From: Actinomycetes bacterium
GTDB taxonomy: Bacteria > Actinomycetota > Acidimicrobiia > Acidimicrobiales > Palsa-688
Direction of reading: 5' to 3'
Length of the DNA stretch: 11,700 nt
Assembly: GCA_021808665.1 (NCBI GenBank)
Contig: JAKBBA010000095.1
Coordinates: 1-11,700 of the forward strand
Shown here: positions 1 through 7,203 of the stretch, piece by piece
Numbering within the stretch: the stretch's first letter is position 1
How the letters are laid out: each line of letters starts with the position of its first letter
Notes under the pieces: generated by a model
Database searches by the model: none
What the model saw: the letters and a program-made list of their open reading frames with translations, nothing else
Told to the model about the DNA's origin: nothing
Made by a program: the position numbers and the translations under genes

Positions 1-1
1 C

Positions 2-1435
2 GATCAGCTCGGCGTGCCTGTAGGGGCAAAAGTTGCAACACTTGCTTGGAACTCCTACCGCCACCTCGAGGCGTACTTCGCCGTGCCGTGCGCCGGCCGT
101 GTGCTTCACACCCTCAACGTACGACTGTCCCCGGAGGAGCTGGCGTTCGTGATCAACGACGCCGAGGACTCGGTGGTGCTGGTCGACCCGGACTTCGCGG
201 GGCTGATGAGCCAGGTTCTTCCTATGACCCCCGGCGTGCGCCACGTCGTCGTGCTCTCCGAGACCGCCGACGCCGTCGAGGGTGGCCTCGCATACGAGAC
301 GCTCCTCGCGAATGCGGGGGCGGACTTCGAGCAGCCGGAGATAGACGAGTGGTCGCCGGCGGGGATCTGCTACACGTCGGGGACGACCGGACGTCCGAAG
401 GGGGTCGTGTACTCGCATCGGTCGACTTTTCTCCATGCCCTCGCCTGTTCGTCGATGGCTGGTATTGCGATCGGTCCCGCTGACTGCGTGCTGCCGCAGG
501 TGCCGATGTTCCACGCCAACGCCTGGGGTATGCCCTACGCCGGCGTGGCGGTCGGCTCGAAGCTGGTTTTCTACGCCGGGGCGTTCGCTCCCGAGCCGTT
601 CGCCGATCTCCTCCTCGGCGAGCGGGTGACGGTGACGGGAGCGGTGCCGACAGTCTGGATCTCTCTGGCGGACACGCTCGCACGCAAGGCGCGCCCCGAG
701 CATCTCCGGCACATCGTGTGCGGCGGTAGCCAGCCGCCGAAGGCGTTGATCGAACGCTACCGTCGGGACTTCGACCTGAAGATCATCCAGGCGTGGGGGA
801 TGACCGAGACCTCTCCGCTGGCGAGCATCTCCTGGCCGCAGGAGTGGATGAGGGACCTCGACGAGGTGGAGCTTTCGACCCGCGTGCGTGGGCAGGCGGG
901 ACTGCCGCTGCCGGGAATCGAGATCGCCATCCGGGGAGACGAAGGCGCCGACGTCGCTTTCGACGGCGAGTCGATGGGTGCGCTGTACGTGCGCGGCCCG
1001 TGGGTCGCGGACAGCTACCTCCACGGCCAGGGCGCCGAGAGCTTCACCAAGGACGGGTGGTTCAACACCGGGGACGTGGCGATTGGTAGTCCCGATGGGT
1101 ATTTTGTCATCGCCGACCGCACCAAGGACCTGATCAAGTCGGGCGGGGAGTGGATCTCCTCGGTGGACATGGAAGCGGCGATCATGGCGATGCCCGGCGT
1201 CGTCGAGGCGGCAGTGATTGCGATCCCCGACGATCGATGGGTGGAGCGCCCCCTCGCTTGCGTCGTGCTTGCTGGGGGAGCCGAAGTGACGACTGAGGAG
1301 ATCCGGGCCCACCTACAGGGTTCCGGTTTCGCCACCTGGCAGGTCCCCGACCGTGTCGAGAGGGTCGACGAGATACCGAAGACCGCCGTCGGCAAGTTCG
1401 ACAAGAAGGTGCTTCGTGGCCGGTTCCCGCAGTAG
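2..1435 (+). CDS. Acyl-CoA synthetase (AMP-forming), AlkK-like, 5' truncated by window edge
   Basis: Adenylate-forming ligase that activates a medium/long-chain fatty acid to acyl-AMP and then acyl-CoA. The reading frame is open to the left edge, and the residues before the first possible GTG (position 14) already match the family (DQLGV ahead of AKVATLAWNSYRHLEAYFAVP), so the true start lies outside the window and roughly 70 N-terminal residues are probably missing. Seen motifs: phosphate-binding loop YTSGTTGRPKG (371-403), adenine motif GMTETS (797-814), FNTGDVA with the ribose-binding Asp (from 1061), hinge DRTKDLIKSGGEWIS (about 1115-1159), and the C-terminal catalytic lysine in PKTAVGKFDK (Lys codon 1394-1396). 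The segments PMFHANAWGMPYA and HLEAYFAVP are typical of the AlkK-like branch. All catalytic motifs are intact. The next gene starts 24 nt downstream and is probably co-transcribed. The chain-length preference cannot be read from the sequence. Confidence 0.93.
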   Translation, partial: DQLGVPVGAKVATLAWNSYRHLEAYFAVPCAGRVLHTLNVRLSPEELAFVINDAEDSVVLVDPDFAGLMSQVLPMTPGVRHVVVLSETADAVEGGLAYETLLANAGADFEQPEIDEWSPAGICYTSGTTGRPKGVVYSHRSTFLHALACSSMAGIAIGPADCVLPQVPMFHANAWGMPYAGVAVGSKLVFYAGAFAPEPFADLLLGERVTVTGAVPTVWISLADTLARKARPEHLRHIVCGGSQPPKALIERYRRDFDLKIIQAWGMTETSPLASISWPQEWMRDLDEVELSTRVRGQAGLPLPGIEIAIRGDEGADVAFDGESMGALYVRGPWVADSYLHGQGAESFTKDGWFNTGDVAIGSPDGYFVIADRTKDLIKSGGEWISSVDMEAAIMAMPGVVEAAVIAIPDDRWVERPLACVVLAGGAEVTTEEIRAHLQGSGFATWQVPDRVERVDEIPKTAVGKFDKKVLRGRFPQ

Positions 1436-1459
1436 TACTGCCAAGACCCGCTACCTGAG

Positions 1460-2269
1460 GTGATTACAGTCGAGTCCGGATCCTCCTATGTAAACGTTGG
1501 GCCGACGCGTGTCCGTGTCCGCATCGTAGGGTCCGGGCCCCCGCTCCTGCTCGTCATGGGTATCGGCGGCAACCTCGACATGTGGCAGCCGCTAGCAGGT
1601 GAGCTCCACGGACGGCGGCTGATCATGTTCGACTTCCCGGGGACGGGAAGCTCGGCGCTTTCGTGGCTGCCGCCGACCATGGGATTCAACGCGCTGTTCG
1701 TGCGTATGCTTCTTCGCCGCCTTGGCGTCGCAAACGCCGACGTGCTCGGCTACAGCTGGGGCGGGATCCTCGCGCAGCACTTGGCGATCCAACATCCCGG
1801 CGTGGTGCGCCGTTTGGTGCTGGTGGCGACGACGGTCGGGCTCGGCGGCAAGCCGCCCCCTTTGCAAGTAGCGGCACGACTGACGACACCGCGACGCTAC
1901 TACTCACGTTCGTATTTCAGGAGCGTAGCACCGAGCCTCTACGGTGGTCGTTATCGCAGCGACCCGACGATGGTGGAGGCGCACGCGCAGAGCCGAATGG
2001 GCCGGCCTCCTAGCCCGCTCGGCTACATTGCGCAACTTACGGCGCTGGCCGGGTATTCGACGCTGCCGGGATTGCCGTTTGTCAAAGCCCGCACGTTGGT
2101 GCTAGCCGGCGGCGACGACCCGATCGTGGACACCTTCAATCCGAAGCTGATAGCCCGCTTCATCTCCGGCTCGAAGCTTACTATCATCCCCGACGCGGGC
2201 CATCTGCTACTCGTCGAGCGGCCCGAGGCGGCGGCGCCTCTGATCGACGACTTCCTTTCAGCGCCTTAA
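1460..2269 (+). CDS. phaZ: Alpha/beta hydrolase, PhaZ-like intracellular polyhydroxyalkanoate depolymerase
   Basis: Predicted cytoplasmic serine hydrolase of 269 residues. The fold markers are an oxyanion-hole GIGG (34-37), the nucleophile elbow GYSWGG with Ser99, the acid in GGDDP (Asp220) and the catalytic His248 in DAGHLLLVE. Beyond the generic fold, several segments match my memory of the pseudomonad medium-chain PHA depolymerase: MGIGGNLDMW, MFDFPGTGSS, TPRRYYSRSYFRSVAPSLYGG and LVLAGGDDPIVDTFNPKL. That enzyme releases (R)-3-hydroxyalkanoic acids from storage granules. The GTG start is chosen because no in-frame ATG exists before Met33, which lies inside the core, and because GAGG sits just upstream, although unusually close. 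The upstream acyl-CoA synthetase could re-activate the released acids. No PHA synthase or phasin lies in the window, so a role on another ester remains possible. Confidence 0.8.
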   Translation: MITVESGSSYVNVGPTRVRVRIVGSGPPLLLVMGIGGNLDMWQPLAGELHGRRLIMFDFPGTGSSALSWLPPTMGFNALFVRMLLRRLGVANADVLGYSWGGILAQHLAIQHPGVVRRLVLVATTVGLGGKPPPLQVAARLTTPRRYYSRSYFRSVAPSLYGGRYRSDPTMVEAHAQSRMGRPPSPLGYIAQLTALAGYSTLPGLPFVKARTLVLAGGDDPIVDTFNPKLIARFISGSKLTIIPDAGHLLLVERPEAAAPLIDDFLSAP

Positions 2270-2504
2270 GGCCGGATTCGTCGTCGCGAGGATCAGTGGG
2301 AGCGGTCTGGTCAGCCATTTGCTTGTTCACGGCCCGGTAACAATGCCGAAACGCCTCGGAAACCCCGCTCGCCTAACCTAGGCAGTGAAATCAAACCCTC
2401 AGCCCCAAAGGTGGCCGCCGTCGGTGTCGGAATGCTGACGGGGCGACAGATCGATGAGAAAGGAGTTTCGGGCGCTGAGTAGGCCGACAAACTGAATATG
2501 CATG
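2270..2504. other. Intergenic leader/promoter region upstream of the riboswitch
   Basis: This stretch separates the lipid genes from the guanidine operon. Open frames on both strands here are short and do not resemble proteins I know. It must contain the promoter for the riboswitch transcript, but I see no clear -35/-10 pair. The best -10-like string is TATGCA at 2497-2502, with no convincing -35. A small palindrome GCCTTAAGGC spans the end of the hydrolase gene; it has no T-tract, so it is not a convincing terminator. Confidence 0.5.
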
Positions 2505-2593
2505 CACCTAGGGTTCCGCGCCGATTCCGGTGGCTGGTCCGAGAGGTACACACGGAGTGACTCCGTGACACGGCGGGATAAAAGCCCGGGAGG
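2505..2593 (+). promoter_or_regulatory. Guanidine-I riboswitch aptamer (ykkC leader, subtype 1)
   Basis: This is the free-guanidinium-sensing aptamer. The ordered conserved blocks of the ykkC/guanidine-I class are all present: CTAGGGTTCCG (2508-2518), CTGGTCCGAGAG (2534-2545), a variable 7-bp hairpin CACGGAG/CTCCGTG with loop TGA (2551-2567), ACACGG followed by CGGGATAAAA (2568-2583), and AGCCCGGGAG (2583-2592). I recognise these blocks from the known family (B. subtilis ykkC leader), not from a search. The 3' end of the aptamer is also the 5' arm of a terminator hairpin. This is the classic arrangement in which guanidine binding keeps these bases in the aptamer and lets transcription proceed. 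The first downstream gene starts about 60 nt after the aptamer, and the operon encodes a guanidine-hydrolase-type enzyme, which independently supports the assignment. Confidence 0.96.
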
Positions 2594-2620
2594 TCGACAT
2601 CGGCTTCTCGGGCTTTTGTC
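2580..2620 (+). terminator. Intrinsic terminator, expression platform of the guanidine-I riboswitch
   Basis: Bases 2580-2593 (AAAAGCCCGGGAGG) pair with 2604-2617 (CTTCTCGGGCTTTT) to give a 14-bp stem with two G-T pairs and a 10-nt loop, ending in a run of T. The 5' arm overlaps the conserved aptamer 3' segment, so terminator and ligand-bound aptamer are mutually exclusive. The predicted behaviour is transcription off without guanidine and on with guanidine. Confidence 0.9.
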
Positions 2621-2642
2621 GTTCAAACGGGATCACTACATG

Positions 2643-2647
2643 AGGAG
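2643..2647 (+). promoter_or_regulatory. Ribosome binding site for the binding-protein gene
   Basis: AGGAG lies 6 nt before the ATG at 2654. It fixes the start of the lipoprotein gene and places its N-terminus ahead of the signal peptide. Confidence 0.85.
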
Positions 2648-2653
2648 AAGACT

Positions 2654-4288
2654 ATGGCCTTTGTTAATAACCGCAGCCTGCGGAGAGCATCTCCGCAGGC
2701 GGATGCACCTAGATCTGGCCACAGAAGACTGGCAGTAGCGGTCTTTGCGGCAGGGACAGTAGTGCTTGCGTCGTGTGGTAGTGGAACGAAATCGGCATCG
2801 GGTCCACCTCTCAGCACATCCCACGTGTTAAACGTCGCGTTCACTGCCGATACCCAGCCTCCTGATCCCGACGTCTTTTACGCCGGGCAGGGCCTGGCGA
2901 TCACGACCTCGGTGTACCAAGGCCTGTTACAGTACGCTCCAAACACGACGGCTCACCAGATCATCCCTGACCTGGCAACCAGCTACACTGTCTCTTCGAA
3001 CGGTCTGACCTACACTTTCGATCTGCGCTCAGGTGTGGTATTCCACGACGGGACTCCTTTCACCTCTGCAGCGGTGGCTGCCAGTTTCAAGCGTAGGACC
3101 GCCGTCAACCAGGCCCCTGCGTACATGCTGAGCGATGTCGCTTCTGTCGACTCCTCCAATCCATCAGTCGCAGTGGTGCATCTGAAGAGTCCGAACAGCG
3201 CGTTTCTCGATTACTTGGCCTCAGCCTACGGACCGAAGATGGAGAGTCCTACCGCCTTGGCCTCCCATGCTGGCAGTCATTATGACCAGACATACCTCAA
3301 GACCCACGATGTCGGTACCGGGCCCTACACCATCGCAAGTGTTGTGCCGGGCCAGAAGTACGTGCTGAAAGCCTTTCCCCAGTACTGGGGTCCGAAGCCC
3401 TACTACACCACGGTCAACGTGTCGATCGTCCCCAACATGTCGACCCAGCAGCTTCTATTGCAACGAGGTCAGTTATCTCTCATTATGAACGACTACCTTC
3501 CCGGCACGGCGATCCAATCGCTGCGCTCGAGTCCGGGATTCAGCGTGACTGAGGTGCCAACTCTCGAGATGCCAATGATCTGGGTCAACCCGACCAAAGG
3601 GATATTCGCATCGCAGGCACTACGTACCGATCTGACAGAAGCAATCAATCGGGGAAGCCTCGTCAAGGCCGTCTTCCCTGGCAGGGCCACCGTTTCAACG
3701 CAGATCTATCCGGCTGGAATCGTTTCTAGTGGAACGGCACTCTTTGACCCGACGTTCAATCCCGGGCCGCTCACCGCAGCCGTTTCGAAATTGGCCAGCA
3801 AGACCGTACAATTGGCCTACCAAGCCGACGATCCCGCTTCGCAGCAGATGGCAAACTTGCTTCAAGCTCAACTCGCTGCTACCGGTCTCCAAGTCACTGT
3901 GGTGCCTGTGCCCCAAGCCACCATATACGGGTGGCCCGGAAGTCCCGGCCCCACACTTCCCGACCTGCTGATCGAGACGAACTGGCCTGATGCGTACAAC
4001 CCCGATACTTGGGCGCGTATAGTCATGACTCCTACCGGCGGGCTGAACTACCTGAACTGCAGCGTTCCGGCCGGGACCGCACTCTTGGACAAGGGCCGGT
4101 CGGCTATCGCCGCGTCCCAGATCGCCTCCGACTACCAGAAGGCCGGCACGGCGTTCGCCCAGTCGGGATGCTGGATCCCCTTGGCCGACAAGGAGGGCAC
4201 CGTCGTCGCCCCGACTTGGTTGCAGGGAATCTCCTACCAGAGGGCTGTACCCCACACCATCATCCTTGCGGATCTTTATCCCAAGTGA
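2654..4288 (+). CDS. Family-5 (Opp/Dpp/Nik-type) solute-binding lipoprotein of ABC importer
   Basis: Extracytoplasmic substrate-binding protein of 544 residues, the first gene of the riboswitch-controlled operon. A basic n-region (residues 1-25), a hydrophobic stretch (26-38) and the lipobox LASC with Cys41 mark it as a lipoprotein anchored to the membrane. The mature part shows the SBP_bac_5 pattern: VYQGLLQY near the start, TYTFDLRSGVVFHDGTPFT, the GTGPYTI turn, and late NWPDAYNPDTW (443-453), which corresponds to the region that in DppA-like proteins carries an Asp contacting the ligand's positive group. The family binds peptides, nickel chelates and other small solutes, so the ligand cannot be named from sequence. 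Guanidine control suggests a guanidino compound, or nickel for the downstream hydrolase. Its base composition looks a little less GC-rich than the genes at either end of the window. The ATPase gene starts 2 nt after its stop. Confidence 0.92.
   Translation: MAFVNNRSLRRASPQADAPRSGHRRLAVAVFAAGTVVLASCGSGTKSASGPPLSTSHVLNVAFTADTQPPDPDVFYAGQGLAITTSVYQGLLQYAPNTTAHQIIPDLATSYTVSSNGLTYTFDLRSGVVFHDGTPFTSAAVAASFKRRTAVNQAPAYMLSDVASVDSSNPSVAVVHLKSPNSAFLDYLASAYGPKMESPTALASHAGSHYDQTYLKTHDVGTGPYTIASVVPGQKYVLKAFPQYWGPKPYYTTVNVSIVPNMSTQQLLLQRGQLSLIMNDYLPGTAIQSLRSSPGFSVTEVPTLEMPMIWVNPTKGIFASQALRTDLTEAINRGSLVKAVFPGRATVSTQIYPAGIVSSGTALFDPTFNPGPLTAAVSKLASKTVQLAYQADDPASQQMANLLQAQLAATGLQVTVVPVPQATIYGWPGSPGPTLPDLLIETNWPDAYNPDTWARIVMTPTGGLNYLNCSVPAGTALLDKGRSAIAASQIASDYQKAGTAFAQSGCWIPLADKEGTVVAPTWLQGISYQRAVPHTIILADLYPK
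2676..2700 (+). repeat. Perfect 11-bp inverted repeat within the 5' coding end
   Basis: GCCTGCGGAGA (2676-2686) and TCTCCGCAGGC (2690-2700) are exact reverse complements separated by GCA. The hairpin lies 22 nt after the first base of the start codon in the binding-protein gene. No T-tract follows, so it is not a standard terminator. It may influence translation or mRNA stability, or may be chance in a region coding a basic signal-peptide n-region. Confidence 0.75.
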
Positions 4289-4290
4289 CG

Positions 4291-6297
4291 ATGACCGGGA
4301 TGCAGGGCAGCATCGGTCTTGCCGACGGCCCGGGCCCAGTGGGGCAAGTCGGCCCGGTAGCGTCAGTGGAGGATCTCCGCGTTACGTTCCGGCGAGGAGG
4401 CCGCAATGTCCATGCCCTGCGCGGTGTCACGCTCCATATTGCGCCCGGAGAGATTGTCGGCCTCGTCGGCGAGTCCGGCTCGGGAAAGAGTGTTCTCGGA
4501 CTCAGTCTTCTCGGTCTTCATCCCAAGGCTTCGACCAAGATCGAAGGGACCGTCATGGTCTGCGGACAAGAGCTGACCAGCGGAAGTGCCGAGGAATGGC
4601 GGCTTGTGAGAAGACGGTACCTCGGGGCGGTATTCCAGGACCCGATGACGTCGCTCAATCCCACGATGCGAATCGGCCGGCAGGTAGCAGAAGTCGCCGG
4701 GAACACCGACGAGGCGGTCCGCCTTCTCAATGCAGTTGGGATCGCGGACGCATCGGCACGACTGTCGAGTTTCCCCCACGAGCTTTCCGGAGGGCTGCGC
4801 CAGCGGGTCATGCTCGCCATGGCGATCGCTGGAACACCTCGGCTCGTCATCGCCGACGAGCCGACGACGGCATTGGATGTCACTGTGCAGGCCCAGATAC
4901 TCCGGCTGCTGCGACGACTGCGCGACGACCTCGGCATGGCCATGCTCTTTGTCACCCACGACCTCGGTGTTGCTAGCCAGGTCGCGGACCGAATCGCCGT
5001 CTTGTACGGCGGCCGTTTGATGGAGGTAGGGGAGTCAGCTGACATCTTGGAGCGGGCAGTGCATCCCTATTCCAACGGGCTGTTGCGTTCACGGCTTACG
5101 TTGCTCAGTGGCCGTGACCGACCGGTGGTCTCCCTCGCCGGCGAGCCACCGGATCCTACAAATCCGCCGGAAGGCTGCCCCTTCTGTGCCCGCTGCGCCT
5201 TCGTCGAGGATCTGTGTCGTCAGTCGATCCCCGAGCCGGTGGAGATTCGCAGACATCACCAAGTGGCCTGCGCCCGGGCTGGATCCTTGACGGAGATCAC
5301 TGACGAAGCCTTGGCGCCTTGGCCGCAGCGTGCAGACCCGACTGGGCTAGCCGTCTTGGTCCACGCCGTGACCAAGACGTTCTCGGTCGGTCGGGGTCGG
5401 CGCCGGCGCCCGTTGCACTCGTTGCGAGGTGTCGACCTCGAGATCGCCCCCGGCGAAGTAGTCGCCTTGGTCGGTGAAAGCGGCAGCGGCAAGTCGACCT
5501 TGCTCCGAGCAATCGCCGGCCTTTTGAGGGTCGACTCCGGTTCGGTCGAGTTCGGAGTTCCAGGCGACCCGCAGATGGTCTTCCAAGATGCCGGCGCGTC
5601 ACTGACCCCCTGGTTGGCGGTCGGAGCCCTAATCGCGGAGCGCCTTGGGTCTTCAGGGCTCTCTCGTGCCGAGCGGCGCCAACGAGTGGAGCACGCACTT
5701 GCTTCGGTAGGTCTGCCTCCTGAGGTGAGATCCGCGAAGCCCAGGCAGCTATCTGGGGGACAGCGCCAACGGGTCGCCCTCGCGCGAGCAATCGCTGTGG
5801 TTCCCCCGCTTCTGCTCTGTGACGAGCCGACAAGCGCGTTGGATGTCTCTCTGGCTGCCACCATTCTCAACTTGATCGGACAGCTTCGCCGGGAGCTGTC
5901 CATGGCCGTCCTGTTCGTCACCCACGACTTGGCGGTGGCGAGGATCGTCGCCGATCGGGTGGCGGTGATGTACCTGGGGCGGATTGTCGAAATAGGTCCG
6001 GTTGATTCTGTCGTCGGGGATCCGAAGCATCCGTATACGGCGGCACTTCTAGCTTCCGTGCCCGACCCCGGCGTGGAGCTAAAGGCGGTAATGGGTGAGC
6101 CTGCAAGCCCACTCGACATCCCGATCGGGTGTGGATTCGCATCCCGCTGCGCGTCTGCCGACGAACTATGCCATCGAAGCGATCCGCAGCTCGACGCGCT
6201 GAGCGAGAGTTCCGACGGGCCGATCCGTTCGATTCGTCGAGTGGCTTGTTTCCACCCCGTCCGAAGCGATGAGGCACTTGGCGGGGGTGGTGGGTAA
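4291..6297 (+). CDS. Fused dipeptide/nickel-type ABC transporter ATPase (DppD-DppF fusion)
   Basis: Cytoplasmic energising subunit of 668 residues containing two complete ATPase halves. First half: Walker A GESGSGKS (60-67), signature LSGGLRQR (165-172), Walker B LVIADEP (185-191), switch His223, then the oligopeptide-transporter C-terminal cysteine cluster (Cys296, 299, 302, 309, 327). Second half: Walker A GESGSGKS (395-402), signature LSGGQRQR (487-494), Walker B LLLCDEP (507-513), His545, then a second cluster (Cys614, 620, 627, 653). In related OppD proteins such cysteines hold an iron-sulfur centre. In most Dpp/Opp systems the halves are separate genes; here they form one chain. The ATG at 4291 is chosen because it follows the previous stop by 2 nt; an in-frame ATG at 4300 is an alternative. 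The open frame extends upstream over the binding-protein gene but there it is only an overlapping frame. The stop overlaps the permease start (TAATG), indicating translational coupling. Confidence 0.93.
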   Translation: MTGMQGSIGLADGPGPVGQVGPVASVEDLRVTFRRGGRNVHALRGVTLHIAPGEIVGLVGESGSGKSVLGLSLLGLHPKASTKIEGTVMVCGQELTSGSAEEWRLVRRRYLGAVFQDPMTSLNPTMRIGRQVAEVAGNTDEAVRLLNAVGIADASARLSSFPHELSGGLRQRVMLAMAIAGTPRLVIADEPTTALDVTVQAQILRLLRRLRDDLGMAMLFVTHDLGVASQVADRIAVLYGGRLMEVGESADILERAVHPYSNGLLRSRLTLLSGRDRPVVSLAGEPPDPTNPPEGCPFCARCAFVEDLCRQSIPEPVEIRRHHQVACARAGSLTEITDEALAPWPQRADPTGLAVLVHAVTKTFSVGRGRRRRPLHSLRGVDLEIAPGEVVALVGESGSGKSTLLRAIAGLLRVDSGSVEFGVPGDPQMVFQDAGASLTPWLAVGALIAERLGSSGLSRAERRQRVEHALASVGLPPEVRSAKPRQLSGGQRQRVALARAIAVVPPLLLCDEPTSALDVSLAATILNLIGQLRRELSMAVLFVTHDLAVARIVADRVAVMYLGRIVEIGPVDSVVGDPKHPYTAALLASVPDPGVELKAVMGEPASPLDIPIGCGFASRCASADELCHRSDPQLDALSESSDGPIRSIRRVACFHPVRSDEALGGGGG

Positions 6298-7193
6298 TGG
6301 TTCCGAATGATTCGTTGGTTGCGTCAGCGGAAAGCCGCTTTAGAAGGTTCGATGCCGATTCTTCGGTTACGCGGCCGGTGTGGATAATGTCGCTGCAGAA
6401 GAACCGCCGGGCGTGGTGCGCTGGTGGTCTGTTGATGCTCCTCACCGGCATAGCCCTTGTCGGTCCGTTGCTTGCTCCGCATAATCCTCTGCTTCCGGCC
6501 GGGGGGCCCTTCATGTCGCCTGGACACGGAGGCTTCCTGTTGGGCTCCGACTCCATCGGTCGCGACGAGTTGTCACGGGTACTGTTTGGCGTTCGGACGA
6601 GCTGGTTCTCTGCTCTTGGTGTTATCGCCTCCGGCGTGGTGGTGGGTGCAACGATCGGACTGGTTGCCGGTGCAAGCGGCGGTAGGATCGACGAGGTTCT
6701 CATGCGGCTGACCGACGCCTTTCTGGCATTGCCAGGGCCGGTTCTGGCGATCGCTGTCGTTGCCGCCCTCGGCCCGTCTCTGACCCATACCCTTGTCGCA
6801 GTCAGCGTCGTGTGGTGGCCGTTTTATGCTCGGATTGTTCGTGGAGAAGTCCGGGCCCTTGCCGCACGCCCGCACCTGGAGGCGGCCCGATTGGCGGGGG
6901 CCACACGATTGGCCTTGATGGCCCGGCACCTGCTTCCAGGGGCAGTGCCAGCGATAGTGGTAACAGCAAGTCTGGACGTGGGGAATCTAATCCTGACCCT
7001 TTCCGGACTGTCGTTTCTTGGTCTGGGTGCGCCTGCGCCAGCTCCCGAGCTTGGAGCTATGGCTGCGCGAAACCTCCCCTACCTTCTGCAGAGCTGGTGG
7101 GTGTCTGTAATGCCGGCACTTGCGATCTTCATCCTCGCGTTCGCATCCAACACCGCAGGCGACCTGCTCCGAGATTCGTTTCGCGACACGTGA
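6297..7193 (+). CDS. ABC transporter permease, DppC/OppC type
   Basis: Inner-membrane channel subunit of 298 residues. It has an N-terminal membrane segment (about 40-60), the LLGSDSIGRDELSRVLFG motif (81-98) typical of the DppC/NikC family, further hydrophobic segments, and the cytoplasmic EAA loop EAARLAGATRLALMARHLLP (195-214) that docks on the ATPase. The C-terminal SGLSFLGLGAPAPAPELGAM is also characteristic of this subunit. Start and previous stop overlap by one base. A later ATG (Met31) would remove a weakly conserved 30-residue extension and cannot be excluded. It lies upstream of its partner, the reverse of the usual B-then-C order. Confidence 0.93.
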   Translation: MVPNDSLVASAESRFRRFDADSSVTRPVWIMSLQKNRRAWCAGGLLMLLTGIALVGPLLAPHNPLLPAGGPFMSPGHGGFLLGSDSIGRDELSRVLFGVRTSWFSALGVIASGVVVGATIGLVAGASGGRIDEVLMRLTDAFLALPGPVLAIAVVAALGPSLTHTLVAVSVVWWPFYARIVRGEVRALAARPHLEAARLAGATRLALMARHLLPGAVPAIVVTASLDVGNLILTLSGLSFLGLGAPAPAPELGAMAARNLPYLLQSWWVSVMPALAIFILAFASNTAGDLLRDSFRDT

Positions 7194-7203
7194 GGGGAAC
7201 AAC

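Noticed and set aside
2502..2712. Ten-base repeat ATGCACCTAG at 2502-2511 and 2703-2712, the first copy in the aptamer's 5' strand
   Set aside because: Ten-base matches are expected many times by chance in a window of this size, and the second copy shows no further aptamer features.
4009..4290. Upstream extension of the ATPase frame inside the binding-protein gene
   Set aside because: The overlapped gene is well supported through its C-terminus, and the extension has no ATPase homology; the ATG at 4291 fits the operon spacing.
5256..6119. 287-residue minus-strand open frame
   Set aside because: Antisense shadow of the second ATPase half; no motif or ribosome site.
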